DNA of 64,000 nucleotides from Leifsonia sp. Leaf336 (GCF_001423695.1 NZ_LMOZ01000003.1:806070-870069), one strand, 5' to 3'. Shown: positions 8,154-16,779, counted from the first letter of the stretch. Notes: generated from the sequence alone by a model not told the origin. Numbers and translations are program-made.

Positions 8154-8749
8154 TTCCCCCCGCCCAGGACCTCGCTCGCAAGGCCCCAAGTCGCGAACCG
8201 AGGTCGTTCATCCTCGTGCTGTATGAGCGTCCTGTTCATGAGGAGTATGTGCAGTGGGTCAAGCAACAGACGCACCACCATCCGATCGCCCTGGAACCGA
8301 TGCCCACGGACGATCCGCTCAAGAACATTCGGTTTGCCCGTGAACGCGCCACGATCGCGCGCGAGCAGGGCGCGGCGTATGACGAGGTCTGGTGCGTGTT
8401 CGATCGACTACCTGACGGGGTTGCTGAACTCGTGGCGGATAGTTCCGAGCTTTCTGGTGTCCGGCTTGTAGATAACAGCCCCAACTTCGAATTATGGCTG
8501 CTGCTCCATTTCGCGGACTTGGCTCCGGGAACTGGTCCTGACGTTCAACTCGTCAAGTTCCTCCCCGGCTATCAAGGAGCGCTTGCAGGCGACGAGTCTG
8601 CGCTCCAAGGTCGATACGACCACGCAAGGTTGCGTGCGACGGCGCTTCCGCCTTCTCACGGGCACACCAATACCTTCTCGCTCGTCGATTCGGTGTTGCA
8701 GTCCTACGAAGACTTCAAAGGCGACCGCCCAGCGACTGTCGACCTCTAA
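8150..8749 (+). CDS. RloB-family protein (AbiLii-like)
   Basis: A 199-residue protein whose GTG start overlaps the TGA of the ATPase gene. Family features are 'FILVLYE' near the N-terminus, acidic 'VWCVFDRL' in the middle, and the diagnostic 'NSPNFELWLLLHF' box. RloB proteins have a toprim-like fold and are thought to act as the nuclease or effector partner of an AAA ATPase. RloB was first described in type I restriction loci, and a similar pair is the AbiL abortive-infection system. No restriction-modification genes are present here, so the two-gene form is the likely working unit. Confidence 0.82.
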   Translation: MIPPAQDLARKAPSREPRSFILVLYERPVHEEYVQWVKQQTHHHPIALEPMPTDDPLKNIRFARERATIAREQGAAYDEVWCVFDRLPDGVAELVADSSELSGVRLVDNSPNFELWLLLHFADLAPGTGPDVQLVKFLPGYQGALAGDESALQGRYDHARLRATALPPSHGHTNTFSLVDSVLQSYEDFKGDRPATVDL

Positions 8750-8911
8750 CCCGGCTAGCGGGGTCTGCCGGCTCCCGAGTGCCATCCATTCCTTGCGTTT
8801 CGACCCGCTTCAGGTGGTGTCTTGCGCCAGCCTTCAGCCAAGGCTTCGATGTATTGACACCGCGGCTGGTGCCTCAGTCCGGGTGACCGTGGCGTCGGGC
8901 AGACTGGTGGG

Positions 8912-9313
8912 GTGGAACGTGAGCCTCCGGCGCCGAGGCCGTTTGGGGTCTCGGCCGATGAAGCGGTCGAGTTGTGCCGCGAATGGATGATCTACCTGGG
9001 CGCGGTGGACACCGTCGCGACGCACGATCCCGCCCGCCAACTCTGTGACCTCTACAGTTCCCGGTACCTCGCCTGGGTCGATAACGGACGGGGGAACCTG
9101 GATATCGATGCGGTGGAGAATGCTGCGAGGCTAGCGTCCTCCGATGGCCGGCAGGCGTTGATCTTCGTGCGAGGGGGAGTTCGACCGGTGGCGCAGCAAC
9201 AGGCCGATGCCCTGGGCGTGGCGATCCTCTGGTACCACGCTGTCGACGCAACCCTGGCAGGCGCGAGTCGACCCGGTCTTGCGGTCGTGGCCTCAGGGCT
9301 GAGGACGGGCTAA
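8912..9313 (+). CDS. Small protein resembling the end of an Mrr-like endonuclease domain
   Basis: About 133 residues from GTG 8912 with a poor ribosome site. The C-terminal half ('ALIFVRGGVRPVAQQQADALGVAILWYHAVDATLAG') has the strand-helix-strand pattern of the end of Mrr-type restriction domains. The upstream catalytic core normally found there (D...E/QxK) is not recognisable: 'NGRGNLDIDAVENAARL' stands in its place. It may be a degenerate or non-catalytic relative. It converges on the relaxase gene with a 13-nt gap. Function is uncertain. Confidence 0.5.
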   Translation: MEREPPAPRPFGVSADEAVELCREWMIYLGAVDTVATHDPARQLCDLYSSRYLAWVDNGRGNLDIDAVENAARLASSDGRQALIFVRGGVRPVAQQQADALGVAILWYHAVDATLAGASRPGLAVVASGLRTG

Positions 9314-9326
9314 TCCGTCGTCCAAG

Positions 9327-12065
9327 TCAGAGGCGCAAGGAAGGCGATGGAGCTTCGCTCGCGGTCGAAGCTCGTGTCGGGTCGGTGCGGGACGCTCGTG
9401 TGAGCTCACGGCGGGCTGCGATCCGGGACTTCTCGAGCGTCTCTTCTCGGGGCTGGCGCTGCATGGTCTCGGCCAGCTCGGTGAGTGCGGTGCGGGTGGT
9501 TCCCGCGATGACGACGGCTTCGTTTCTTCCTCGGCCGCGGGTTAGACCGACGTAGAGGCCGGCAGCGTCGACGCCGGGGCCGACGATGGATCGTTCCGTG
9601 GTTTCCCCTTGGACTCCGTAGACGGTGCTGGCATATGCGAGATGCAGGTGGGATCCGGCGTACTCGTGGGTGATCTTCTTCAGGTGAGTCGAGTCGGTGA
9701 GGCTAGTCAGAAGCACGTGGTCTTTGGTGATGGCCTTGATGGTCCAGGTCTGGCGGTTCTCCACCCCGGAAGTGCTGTCGTTGCGTCGAGTCTGAACGAC
9801 GTCGCCCACAAAGCACGGCTGATCAGCCTGAGCGAGTACCTGACGTTCAGTTGCGAGGTCGCCGGACGCGATGCGCTGAGTTTGGATGCTCTCGTTGATC
9901 TGTTGCGCTTCGGCATGGGTGGCGGTCACCAGGGCGATCGTCTGCCCGTGTCGGGTCGCATCGAACCATCCGTCGACCATCATCTGCCGGGCGTCGCCCT
10001 CCGTGGTGACGGACGTGACATGCCCCTTTTCGATTAGCTCGCCTGCGATCCGCTGTCCTTCTTCGGCACCGTCGGCGTCGCGGAGTCGCAACGTGAGGTC
10101 GGCCCAATCGGGATCACGGAACCGATGGATATTCGTGAGTTCGATCCGGCCGAAGGCTGCGGATCGGAACAGGGCCATGGCGCCCGAGTGTCCGACGGGG
10201 AGGGCTTGGTAGTCGTCGCCGACGACCGCGATAGTTGCTCGCGTGCGGTCGATGACGTCCAGAAGAGCGTTTGCGGCTTCGAGGTCGAGCATGCCGGCCT
10301 CATCGACCACGATCCGGTCACCCGGGCGGATCGCGATTCGAGGGCCTCGATACTCGGCTCCGGTCGTTGGGTCGATAGCTCCGGGGAGCAGTCGCGTCCA
10401 CTCCGTGCTGCCAGAGGTGCTCGTTGTCCACCGCCATCCGTAGTCGTGAAGGAGCTGGTGGAGGGACGAGGCGGAGCTGTTGGTTTCCCGGCCGGCGACG
10501 GTAGAGGCCTTCTTGGTCGGAGCGACGATGATCATGTTGTGTCCGTGCCGGCGAAGCGTGGCTCCGGCGACCTTGAGCATGGTGGTCTTACCCGTCCCTG
10601 CTGCGCCGGTGATGGAGACGATCGAGGCTGTGCCGGCAAGTGCGGCAGCACCATCGCTCTGGTCACCATCGAGGACACGCTCCGGGTCGAGCGCGTGAGC
10701 GATCGCCGTGATCTCGCGGGTTGGGACGGCATCTCCGGGTGCTGCCATCGCGTCGATCCGGTTCGCGAGAGTAGTCTTCACGACAACCGTTGCGATGGCC
10801 ATCCGATGCTTGACGTGCTTCGGCATATCAGGCTCGTTCAGCAACGTCACCGTACAAGTGCTCGCAGCAGCCTCAGAGACCGCGTCAACAGTTGCGGCAA
10901 GCTCAGTGCGTTCGGCCAGAACCCCAGAGGCCGCGATCGCGCGAATGGCGCCGGCCCGGATGTCCATGTCGCTGAATCGGCCGCCCGTGCCAGTCGATCG
11001 GGCATCCGCGTCAACGACTGCTCTGGCCGCGAGAAGCTCCAGATCCAGGTCGTCAATCAAGACCGCAGCAAGACGAGCGGGGGAGCGTGTTTGCCTGATT
11101 CTCGGGTCCGCCGACTTCAGCTCGTGGCGGATGAGCTCGGTCCAGTCGGCTTCGTCCAGGTCGCCCGGCTTGTTCGGTCGGGCGGCCGCCCACGCCCACC
11201 GGTCGATCTGGTTCACAACGTCGTGGGAGGGCTCCTGGCCGGGGTGGCGCTCCTTCCACCAGGCGGTGCGGGCGATCTTGTTGGATTCGATCTGCGCGGA
11301 CCGCTTCGACAGCGGCCGCACCAAGTGCTGCAGTTGAGCGACCTCGCCATCCTCGTCGAGGGTGAAGCCTTTCGCGGCGAGAGCAGAGATCCATGCCGGG
11401 TCGGTGCGAGAGGCGAGGTCTCCTTCGGCATTGATCACGTTCTGGAACCGCAACGCCACCCTCGTGTCGATGTTCGACCATTTGCCGTCGACGCCTTGGA
11501 CTTTTACGTTCAGCCAGAGGTGCCGGTGCTTGTGCGGATCCAACGACCGCGAGCGTTCGTGGCGGAGCTCCATGACGTCGATCCGGGCCAGGTCTTCGCG
11601 GATGGCGCCCCCTTTGCCGCGGCGGGCGTTGAGCTCGGATTGCCACAGCTTGATGATTCGGTCGCGGAGGCGGTCTTGCAGGTCTTCATAGGCGGCGGCC
11701 AGTTCCGGGTCGAGCATGGCAGCAATCGAGAACGACTTCGGGGCGTTGATCGTCGCATCCAGAATCAGGTCCGCGACCGGGGACTCCAGGTCACGTCCCC
11801 GACGTTCCCCGGTGAGCGGGTCGAGGCCGTCAACCCACGCTTTGAGCTGGTCGCGGGTGAGGAGATCGTCGCGGATCGCACCGTTCTCGACGATGTACCG
11901 GGTCATCACCGCGTCGGCGTAGCCTGCGGCGGCAATCACCCCGTCGGCGGTCTTAGCGGTGAGGGTGGCGTCACAGACGCCGCTGAAGGCGTAGTTGACC
12001 GCTTGCTTCACCCCGTGGGACTGCTGTCCCCGCTTCCATCTGGCTACTCCACCTCGCACCTGCAC
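9327..12065 (-). CDS. MobF-family relaxase/helicase (TraA/TrwC-like)
   Basis: A 912-residue protein that would nick a transfer origin and unwind DNA during conjugative mobilisation. The N-terminal relaxase domain (to ~300) shows 'NAPKSFSIAAML' and the metal-binding three-His motif in 'DPHKHRHLW' (H178, H180, H182). The catalytic Tyr is probably Y25 in 'VNYAF', which should be checked because the N-terminus is shorter than in typical TrwC proteins. The C-terminal half is a RecD-like helicase with Walker A GAAGTGKTT (~485), 'RIVVDEAGML', 'VVGDDYQALP', and a late 'TVYGVQGET' motif. No coupling protein or type IV secretion genes are in the window, so the element is mobilisable rather than self-transmissible as seen. 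Confidence 0.87.
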   Translation of the reverse strand: MQVRGGVARWKRGQQSHGVKQAVNYAFSGVCDATLTAKTADGVIAAAGYADAVMTRYIVENGAIRDDLLTRDQLKAWVDGLDPLTGERRGRDLESPVADLILDATINAPKSFSIAAMLDPELAAAYEDLQDRLRDRIIKLWQSELNARRGKGGAIREDLARIDVMELRHERSRSLDPHKHRHLWLNVKVQGVDGKWSNIDTRVALRFQNVINAEGDLASRTDPAWISALAAKGFTLDEDGEVAQLQHLVRPLSKRSAQIESNKIARTAWWKERHPGQEPSHDVVNQIDRWAWAAARPNKPGDLDEADWTELIRHELKSADPRIRQTRSPARLAAVLIDDLDLELLAARAVVDADARSTGTGGRFSDMDIRAGAIRAIAASGVLAERTELAATVDAVSEAAASTCTVTLLNEPDMPKHVKHRMAIATVVVKTTLANRIDAMAAPGDAVPTREITAIAHALDPERVLDGDQSDGAAALAGTASIVSITGAAGTGKTTMLKVAGATLRRHGHNMIIVAPTKKASTVAGRETNSSASSLHQLLHDYGWRWTTSTSGSTEWTRLLPGAIDPTTGAEYRGPRIAIRPGDRIVVDEAGMLDLEAANALLDVIDRTRATIAVVGDDYQALPVGHSGAMALFRSAAFGRIELTNIHRFRDPDWADLTLRLRDADGAEEGQRIAGELIEKGHVTSVTTEGDARQMMVDGWFDATRHGQTIALVTATHAEAQQINESIQTQRIASGDLATERQVLAQADQPCFVGDVVQTRRNDSTSGVENRQTWTIKAITKDHVLLTSLTDSTHLKKITHEYAGSHLHLAYASTVYGVQGETTERSIVGPGVDAAGLYVGLTRGRGRNEAVVIAGTTRTALTELAETMQRQPREETLEKSRIAARRELTRASRTDPTRASTASEAPSPSLRL

Positions 12066-12542
12066 TCACCTCCCACTTATTTCGTCTCGGTCTTCTCGAA
12101 ACTGGGCAGTCTTGTCCTTTTGAAAATGACTTCCTCTACTTGTTACTTCCGGTTCGGCGGGCGTTTTGGCGCGCAGGAGGCGCGCACCCGCATTCCTCCC
12201 GGAGGTCGCTCCCTCCCCGGCGGACAGTGAATGGCCGGATCGGGCCTGTGTTTCTGGGCGTTTGAGCGGGCAATGCCCTCTCACCTGTGAATTCGCGGCC
12301 CGCAACGGTTCTCGCGAGCACATCGATTGCAGATTCGTACGTCTCGCCGCGGCGGCGGCCCACGACAGAGCCACCCGACCGCCCGGCCAGCCAGCTGTAG
12401 CGCGGTGCCGTGTCCGAAACGATTGCCCTCACACCTACACGTTGTGTTTCCAAGCCGGTTCTGACGCGCAAATCCAAAACTCGTCGGAAATCCACGGCGA
12501 CCTGACCAGGCGAATCGCTCCCGCCATCGACCCGGCGCACCA
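12066..12542. other. Relaxase upstream region, possible oriT
   Basis: This 477-nt gap precedes the relaxase start. It contains an AT-rich part (12070-12150) and a repeated GGCGCGC (12171-12190) that can fold as a small hairpin around AGGAG. MobF oriT sites often lie next to the relaxase gene, but I see no match to a known nic site. ORFs here look non-coding. Confidence 0.3.
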
Positions 12543-12568
12543 CTGACCCGGCCGTCTGGCCGGATCAG
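12543..12568 (-). terminator. Hairpin terminator candidate downstream of the small unknown gene
   Basis: CTGA-C-CCGGCC pairs with GGCCGG-A-TCAG around GTCT (one internal mismatch), 12 nt downstream of the minus-strand stop at 12580. No clear T-tract follows. Confidence 0.5.
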
Positions 12569-12579
12569 AGGTCGATGGA

Positions 12580-12855
12580 CTAGGTGCGTGCCGGCTGTGG
12601 CGTGAGCTCCTCGGGAGCGAGTCTGTTGAAGTTGACGAAGGGGACGCACGCCGTTTCGGCTGTAAGCGCCGCGAGCCATCCGATCGGAGCGTTCGGGTCG
12701 GCGGCGATCGCCCACCCATCCATCACGTAGCGGCTGACGGTCTCCACGCAGTCCTGCTTCTCAGCACCGGTCGGATTCAGGGACCCTTCCACGCCGATGA
12801 GTCCACCTTGCAGTTCCGGATCCATGTGGCTGGTGTCGATGATGAATACCCGCAT
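12580..12855 (-). CDS. Small protein of unknown family, copy A
   Basis: 91 residues starting at ATG 12855, with GAGGGAG about 9 nt upstream. Not recognised. It starts 'MRVFIIDTSHMDPELQGG', has 'DCVETVSRY' and 'PIGWLAALTAETAC' segments, no membrane helix and no signal. About three quarters of the first 74 residues are identical to copy B at 35494-35889, in opposite orientation 23 kb away. The start was chosen because similarity between the two proteins begins exactly at this Met. A ~220-nt leader upstream is also conserved between copies. The C-termini diverge after 'CVPFV'. It lies in the element carrying the relaxase. Confidence 0.7.
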   Translation of the reverse strand: MRVFIIDTSHMDPELQGGLIGVEGSLNPTGAEKQDCVETVSRYVMDGWAIAADPNAPIGWLAALTAETACVPFVNFNRLAPEELTPQPART

Positions 12856-13085
12856 CCCGCTCACTCCCTCATTGGTCGATCGTTCTGAGTGCCTTTCCGG
12901 CGGGTGATCGAGAGCGAGCGGAAGGTGTGGAGTGCCGGGACCGTGGAGTACCGGAGGGGAGCGCAGCGGACTGAGGATACGCCGCGAAAGCCCGGCGCGG
13001 AGCACTGCGAGGGAGCTACGATCGGGCGACGGGAAGGCTCTCAAACCTCAGCGAGACAGCGCCTCCCGAGGCGACCACGACTTGC
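12856..13085 (-). promoter_or_regulatory. Conserved leader of copy A
   Basis: Read on the minus strand, about 165 nt immediately before the ATG align nearly gap-free with the region before copy B. Shared blocks include GATCGTAGCTC, GCCGGGCTTTCGCGGC and CTCGCTCTCGATC. A small GC-rich inverted repeat (CGCCTC/GAGGCG at 13060-13073) occupies the same place as a 6-bp hairpin in copy B although its sequence differs. It may be a structured 5' UTR, a promoter/operator region, or both. Confidence 0.55.
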
Positions 13086-13108
13086 GAGCGGATCGCGTGG
13101 TTCCTGGG

Positions 13109-13555
13109 CTAGCGCACTCTTTGTTGATTGCGCCGGAGTGCGCGTCCACGGCGAGCAAGGTGCGTTGTCGCTCCGGGCTCCTCCGCGTACGCCGCCAACC
13201 ACACGTTAGCTCGCACGCGTCGTTCCTGGGTTACAAGCGCGTGTGCTGCGAAGGGTGTGAGAGCGAGTGCCGCGAAGGTTCCGAGCACAATACCGGTGAG
13301 CAGGTTGCTCGGCCAGGGAACTTGTTCAAGGTGTATCGGACTCGTCGGCGCGACCAAAAGCGCCAGGAATGCGATCACGAGTCCCGCGAGTGCGAGCTCG
13401 ATGTTGGATGAGTCGTCGGATGCGCGACGTTGCAGCTCGGCCTGGACTTGAAGCCTGACGCTGAGAGATTCGCGTTTCAGGTCTCGGACTCGCAGAAGTG
13501 TGACGTTGGTGTCGCGGTGGATGTGGCGTTTCACGTCGGTCGGTAGTCTGGCCAT
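13109..13555 (-). CDS. Small two-helix membrane protein
   Basis: 148 residues starting 'MARLPTDVKRHIHRD'. A basic, helical N-terminal ~50 residues is followed by two membrane helices ('LALAGLVIAFLALLV' and 'LLTGIVLGTFAALALTPF') and a basic C-terminal tail. No family recognised. It sits 24 nt downstream of the exonuclease gene's stop on the same strand, so may be co-transcribed with it. Function unknown. Confidence 0.6.
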   Translation of the reverse strand: MARLPTDVKRHIHRDTNVTLLRVRDLKRESLSVRLQVQAELQRRASDDSSNIELALAGLVIAFLALLVAPTSPIHLEQVPWPSNLLTGIVLGTFAALALTPFAAHALVTQERRVRANVWLAAYAEEPGATTHLARRGRALRRNQQRVR

Positions 13556-13578
13556 CTGTCGGCTAACTCAAGCAGTTG

Positions 13579-14769
13579 CTACGCATCGAGGAGTTTCTCG
13601 AGGCCCGCCTCATTGACGATCGTGACGCCGCATTCACGCGCTGTCTTGGCCTTTCCGGAGAGGGAGTCGGGGTCGGCGGCGACGAGGAGCTTGGTCTTCT
13701 TGACAACATTGCTCTTCACGATGAGTCCGAGTCGGGTGAGGACTTCCGACCAGGCTTCTCGAGGCTTTGACATCTCGCCCGTCAGGACGACGATGTCCCC
13801 TGGTTCGAGTCGGAAGCCGCTGGTCAGCAACGGCGCAGGCGTGGATGGGGCCGCGGCCAATGAGCTGGCGACGACATCTTCGTCGATGGAGAGGAGCTCG
13901 CTGACGCTTCGGATTTCGGCGGCTTCGGCGTCGGTCAGGACGTGGTCCTCCCATGCGGTGGCGACGAGGCCGTCGAAGTATGCGCGGTGGGCGAGTCGAA
14001 CATCCTCGGGGGTGAGCCCGAGCCCCTGTGCGAGCGCCTCGAGAGCTGAGGCTTCGGACACGGAGACAACCCGATCGAGGAGGGCGAGGTAGTCGACGTT
14101 GAGCTGCGCTCCGAGACGTGTGGCAGTGAGTGAGCCCACGAGTCGGTCGACGAAGGAGTGATCCTGTTCGAAGGCCTCTGTTCGAGCGGTCCATCGAACG
14201 GTCGGGTCGACCGCGAACGGACCGTAATGTGCAGCCGAAGCAAGCCAGGAGTCCCAGTACGGCCGATTCGACACGGTCCGCATATACAGGCTGAGGAGCT
14301 GCGCCGTCGCGAGTGCGTCTCCGCCAGCGCTGTGGGCACTGGCCAGCTGCACTCCCACGGCTGTGCAGCATTCAGCCAATCGGCGATAACCGGAGACCCC
14401 TTCGCTCATCCGCATCGTGCAGAGCCAGCGCTCTGGCTCCGCGACGCGCAGGCCGGCCTGAGCCATTTGAAAGCCGAGGAACCTCGAGTCGAATGATGCG
14501 TTGTGTGCGACCGGGACGCGGTCATCCAGGAGGTCGGCGACGTTCGGAGCGATCTGTTCGAACAGTGGCGCCCGAGCTGCTGCCGCGGCCGTGATGCCGT
14601 GGATATGTTGCGGACCCATGTCGCGGTTCGGGTTCACCAGTGTCTCGTGCCGGGTCTCGATCTCGCCCTCCGGCGATACCAAGACGATTCCGATCTCGAC
14701 GATCCGGTCATGCTTTGTAGGAAACAGACCAGTCGTCTCTAAATCGACGACTGCGAACCCTTTGCCCAT
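13579..14769 (-). CDS. DEDDh exonuclease with TerB-like and BRCT domains
   Basis: 396 residues. Residues 1-165 form a DnaQ-like 3'-5' exonuclease with an intact DEDDh set: D9 and E11 in 'VVDLETTG', D94 in 'AHNASFD', H146 and D151 in 'SAHSAGGDALA'. Residues ~215-290 form a helical TerB-like region ('YLALLDRVVS...LAHRAYFDGLV'). The C-terminal ~80 residues form a BRCT domain ('PGDIVVLTGEMSKPREAW...LVAADPDSLSGKAKTARECGV'). This architecture is known in actinobacteria as an exonuclease-domain protein; the BRCT part suggests recruitment to DNA-repair or replication intermediates. It lacks polymerase III contacts, so it is not the replicative epsilon subunit. Confidence 0.87.
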   Translation of the reverse strand: MGKGFAVVDLETTGLFPTKHDRIVEIGIVLVSPEGEIETRHETLVNPNRDMGPQHIHGITAAAAARAPLFEQIAPNVADLLDDRVPVAHNASFDSRFLGFQMAQAGLRVAEPERWLCTMRMSEGVSGYRRLAECCTAVGVQLASAHSAGGDALATAQLLSLYMRTVSNRPYWDSWLASAAHYGPFAVDPTVRWTARTEAFEQDHSFVDRLVGSLTATRLGAQLNVDYLALLDRVVSVSEASALEALAQGLGLTPEDVRLAHRAYFDGLVATAWEDHVLTDAEAAEIRSVSELLSIDEDVVASSLAAAPSTPAPLLTSGFRLEPGDIVVLTGEMSKPREAWSEVLTRLGLIVKSNVVKKTKLLVAADPDSLSGKAKTARECGVTIVNEAGLEKLLDA

Positions 14770-15098
14770 GCGTCACCCCCTCAGCGAGGCTAGCGACCCG
14801 GACGAGGCGCCCGAACCCGCCAAAACAGGTGACACTCAACCGAAGATATCGGCCTTTGGAGTCGTCGACGGGCGCTGAAAAGAGTGCTCAGCTGGGCGCT
14901 TCCACTTAAGTGCCTGCGTGCATACGCTCTTAGGTTTCATTCCTCTTAGGTTTGCTTCCTTGCCTTCAGTCCTTCTCGACCTCCTTCTTCTGTCCCTGGT
15001 TCTCGTTACTTCTTTCCGTCCTCCTCGTTGTCTTTCTTCGACGTTTCTTTCGCCAGCACAATTTGTTTATTTCCGGCAAGGCTCGCCGCGAAGCCGAT
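14770..15098. other. Gene-free gap with a pyrimidine-rich tract
   Basis: This 329-nt region between the exonuclease start and the lactonase stop has a strongly pyrimidine-biased stretch (about 14930-15060, CTT/TTC-rich). No credible ORF, RNA gene or terminator was recognised. It marks the border between the mobilisation genes and the catabolic island. Confidence 0.4.
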
Positions 15099-16148
15099 TT
15101 ATCCAGACAGTTGGCTCGGCGACCGTGGCGGGCCCAGATGGGCTGAGACGGAGGCTGGAGCATCGATCGGGATCGCGAATGCGTGGCTCGGGATTCCGTT
15201 CTTGAGCTCGAAGACCTCGACAGTGTCGGTTCTCCGGTTGGCGACATAGAGCCAGTTGTCGAGTAGGCAATGGTCTCGTGGTTCGTCGCCACCTGTAGCG
15301 GTCTCGTCGATGGTTATCAGCGCTCCTCGCTCGTCGGAGCGCAGGGTCGCGAGGACGTTCGACCCGCGTACGGCGGCATGAAGAACGGTGTCGCCGTCGA
15401 TGGTCATCGTTGAGAGAGAGGACGGGAGATCCTGGCTACCGGACTGCGTTCGGACGGATGATGATGCAATCAGAGCGAGGTCGTGAGGGCCGACGCGTTC
15501 GAGTGTCAGTACTTCCGACGAGCCCTCAGTGAGTACGTGAATACGGCCCTTGGCGTCGCGAGTCAGGTGTCGGGGTTGGGAGCCCGTCGGCAGGTCAAGG
15601 CCGCCCGATTCCCAAGGCTGCCCTGTAACGTCGAACGACCATATTCGCAGGCGATCGAGCCCAGGGTCCGTCGTGATGATCATCGCGTCGTCGAGGATCA
15701 GCGCTGCGTGGGCCCGGGCTCCCTGGTCTACTGCCGGCATCTGGGCCACGCCGCCCCTCCGAGGAACTCCGTTTTCTTGAAGGCGGACGAAGGTGACGTC
15801 GCCGTCGCGCCAATCGCTGACGACCAGGAAGCGGCCGGCGGGATCCACAGCAATGTGGCACGGTTGCCGCCCGACGAAGAGGGCGTCCGCGCACTCTAGC
15901 TCGCCGTTCGGGTCGAGCTGGAATGTGCGTAGGAGACCTGTCTGCTCTTCGACGGCGTAGCTCACGTCGCCGCACGGAGTGGCCGCAACGAATGATGGTG
16001 AGTCGCACCGGAAGCGACTCGAATCGATGATCATGGCCGCTGCGGGCTTCACGACGATCCGGAGCACACCGACTCCGGTTCCGCCCAGGTCGGCTGTGTA
16101 ACTGCCGATCCACAGAATGTGGTCGTCAGTGCGCGAGCGGGCTGACAC
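15099..16148 (-). CDS. Lactonase-family beta-propeller (YbhE-like), candidate aldonolactonase
   Basis: About 349 residues from GTG 16148 (preceded by GAGGGAC), overlapping the GDSL gene's end by 23 nt. It begins 'DDHILWIGSYTADLGGTGVGV', the typical first blade of 6-phosphogluconolactonase-type seven-blade propellers, and continues with repeated 'PCHIAVDPAGRFLVVSDW' and 'PRHLTRDAKGRIHVL' blades and 'DNWLYVANRRTDTVEVF' near the end. In this island a sugar-acid pathway needs a lactonase between the sugar dehydrogenase and galactonate dehydratase, so hydrolysis of galactono-lactone is the best guess (inference). It is last in the operon regulator-GDSL-lactonase. Confidence 0.75.
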   Translation of the reverse strand: MSARSRTDDHILWIGSYTADLGGTGVGVLRIVVKPAAAMIIDSSRFRCDSPSFVAATPCGDVSYAVEEQTGLLRTFQLDPNGELECADALFVGRQPCHIAVDPAGRFLVVSDWRDGDVTFVRLQENGVPRRGGVAQMPAVDQGARAHAALILDDAMIITTDPGLDRLRIWSFDVTGQPWESGGLDLPTGSQPRHLTRDAKGRIHVLTEGSSEVLTLERVGPHDLALIASSSVRTQSGSQDLPSSLSTMTIDGDTVLHAAVRGSNVLATLRSDERGALITIDETATGGDEPRDHCLLDNWLYVANRRTDTVEVFELKNGIPSHAFAIPIDAPASVSAHLGPPRSPSQLSG

Positions 16149-16779
16149 GTCCCTCGGATGCTTCCGCGAGCCAAGCCTCGGCGATGAGACGGTGACCGAG
16201 CTGGGAGGGGTGGATGCCGTCGGGCGCGAGCTCGAGCGGGCCGAGGTCGGACGCTGCTTCATTCAAGAGCTGGTGAAGCGGAACGATCGGGGCTGCGTAG
16301 GCAGAACCGAGGTCCTTGACAATGTCGATCTTCTCGTGGAGCTCAGGCAGCCAGGCTTCTTGTTCCCTGCTCAGGGGAAGGAGAAATGGCTCCATCAGCA
16401 TGATCCGACTGCCCGATGCAACGGCTTCATCCAGGATTGCGCGAAAGTCCTCGGCGAACGCTTCCGCTGGCGTGTAGTCGTCGCGGTCGAAGTGGCGCCA
16501 GACGTCGTTGATGCCTATGAGGACCGTCAATACATCCGTGCGCTGTGCTGCGACCTCGCTCCAGCGTGCGCGAAGGTCGCGGACGCGATTGCCTCCGACG
16601 CCGAGGTTGACGATCTCCGATGTCGTGGGGTTGTTCGACAGCTCGTCGGCGATGATGCGAACGTATCCTTCGCCGAGCGCATCTACCTCGGGCCGGTGCC
16701 GGTTGGCCTCCGTGACGCTGTCCCCGAAGAACACCAGCGTTTGGTGCGCCTCAGGGAGTGAGGGAGTCGTGGGCGTCAC
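16126..16779 (-). CDS. SGNH/GDSL hydrolase
   Basis: 217 residues with the four SGNH blocks: 'FFGDSVTEA' (nucleophile Ser), 'NLGVGGNRVRDL' (Gly), 'VLIGINDVWRHF' (Asn) and 'DGIHPSQLGH' (Asp/His dyad). There is no signal peptide, so it is cytoplasmic. Relatives are esterases or acetylesterases; in a glycan cluster, removal of O-acetyl groups from imported oligosaccharides is likely. The GTG start overlaps the regulator's stop by four bases (GTGA). Confidence 0.85.
   Translation of the reverse strand: MTPTTPSLPEAHQTLVFFGDSVTEANRHRPEVDALGEGYVRIIADELSNNPTTSEIVNLGVGGNRVRDLRARWSEVAAQRTDVLTVLIGINDVWRHFDRDDYTPAEAFAEDFRAILDEAVASGSRIMLMEPFLLPLSREQEAWLPELHEKIDIVKDLGSAYAAPIVPLHQLLNEAASDLGPLELAPDGIHPSQLGHRLIAEAWLAEASEGRVSPLAH

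Noticed and set aside
12136-12546. Overlapping ORFs on both strands upstream of the relaxase
   Set aside because: Arg/Pro/Gly-rich composition typical of shadow frames in GC-rich DNA, no ribosome sites and no domain-like pattern.
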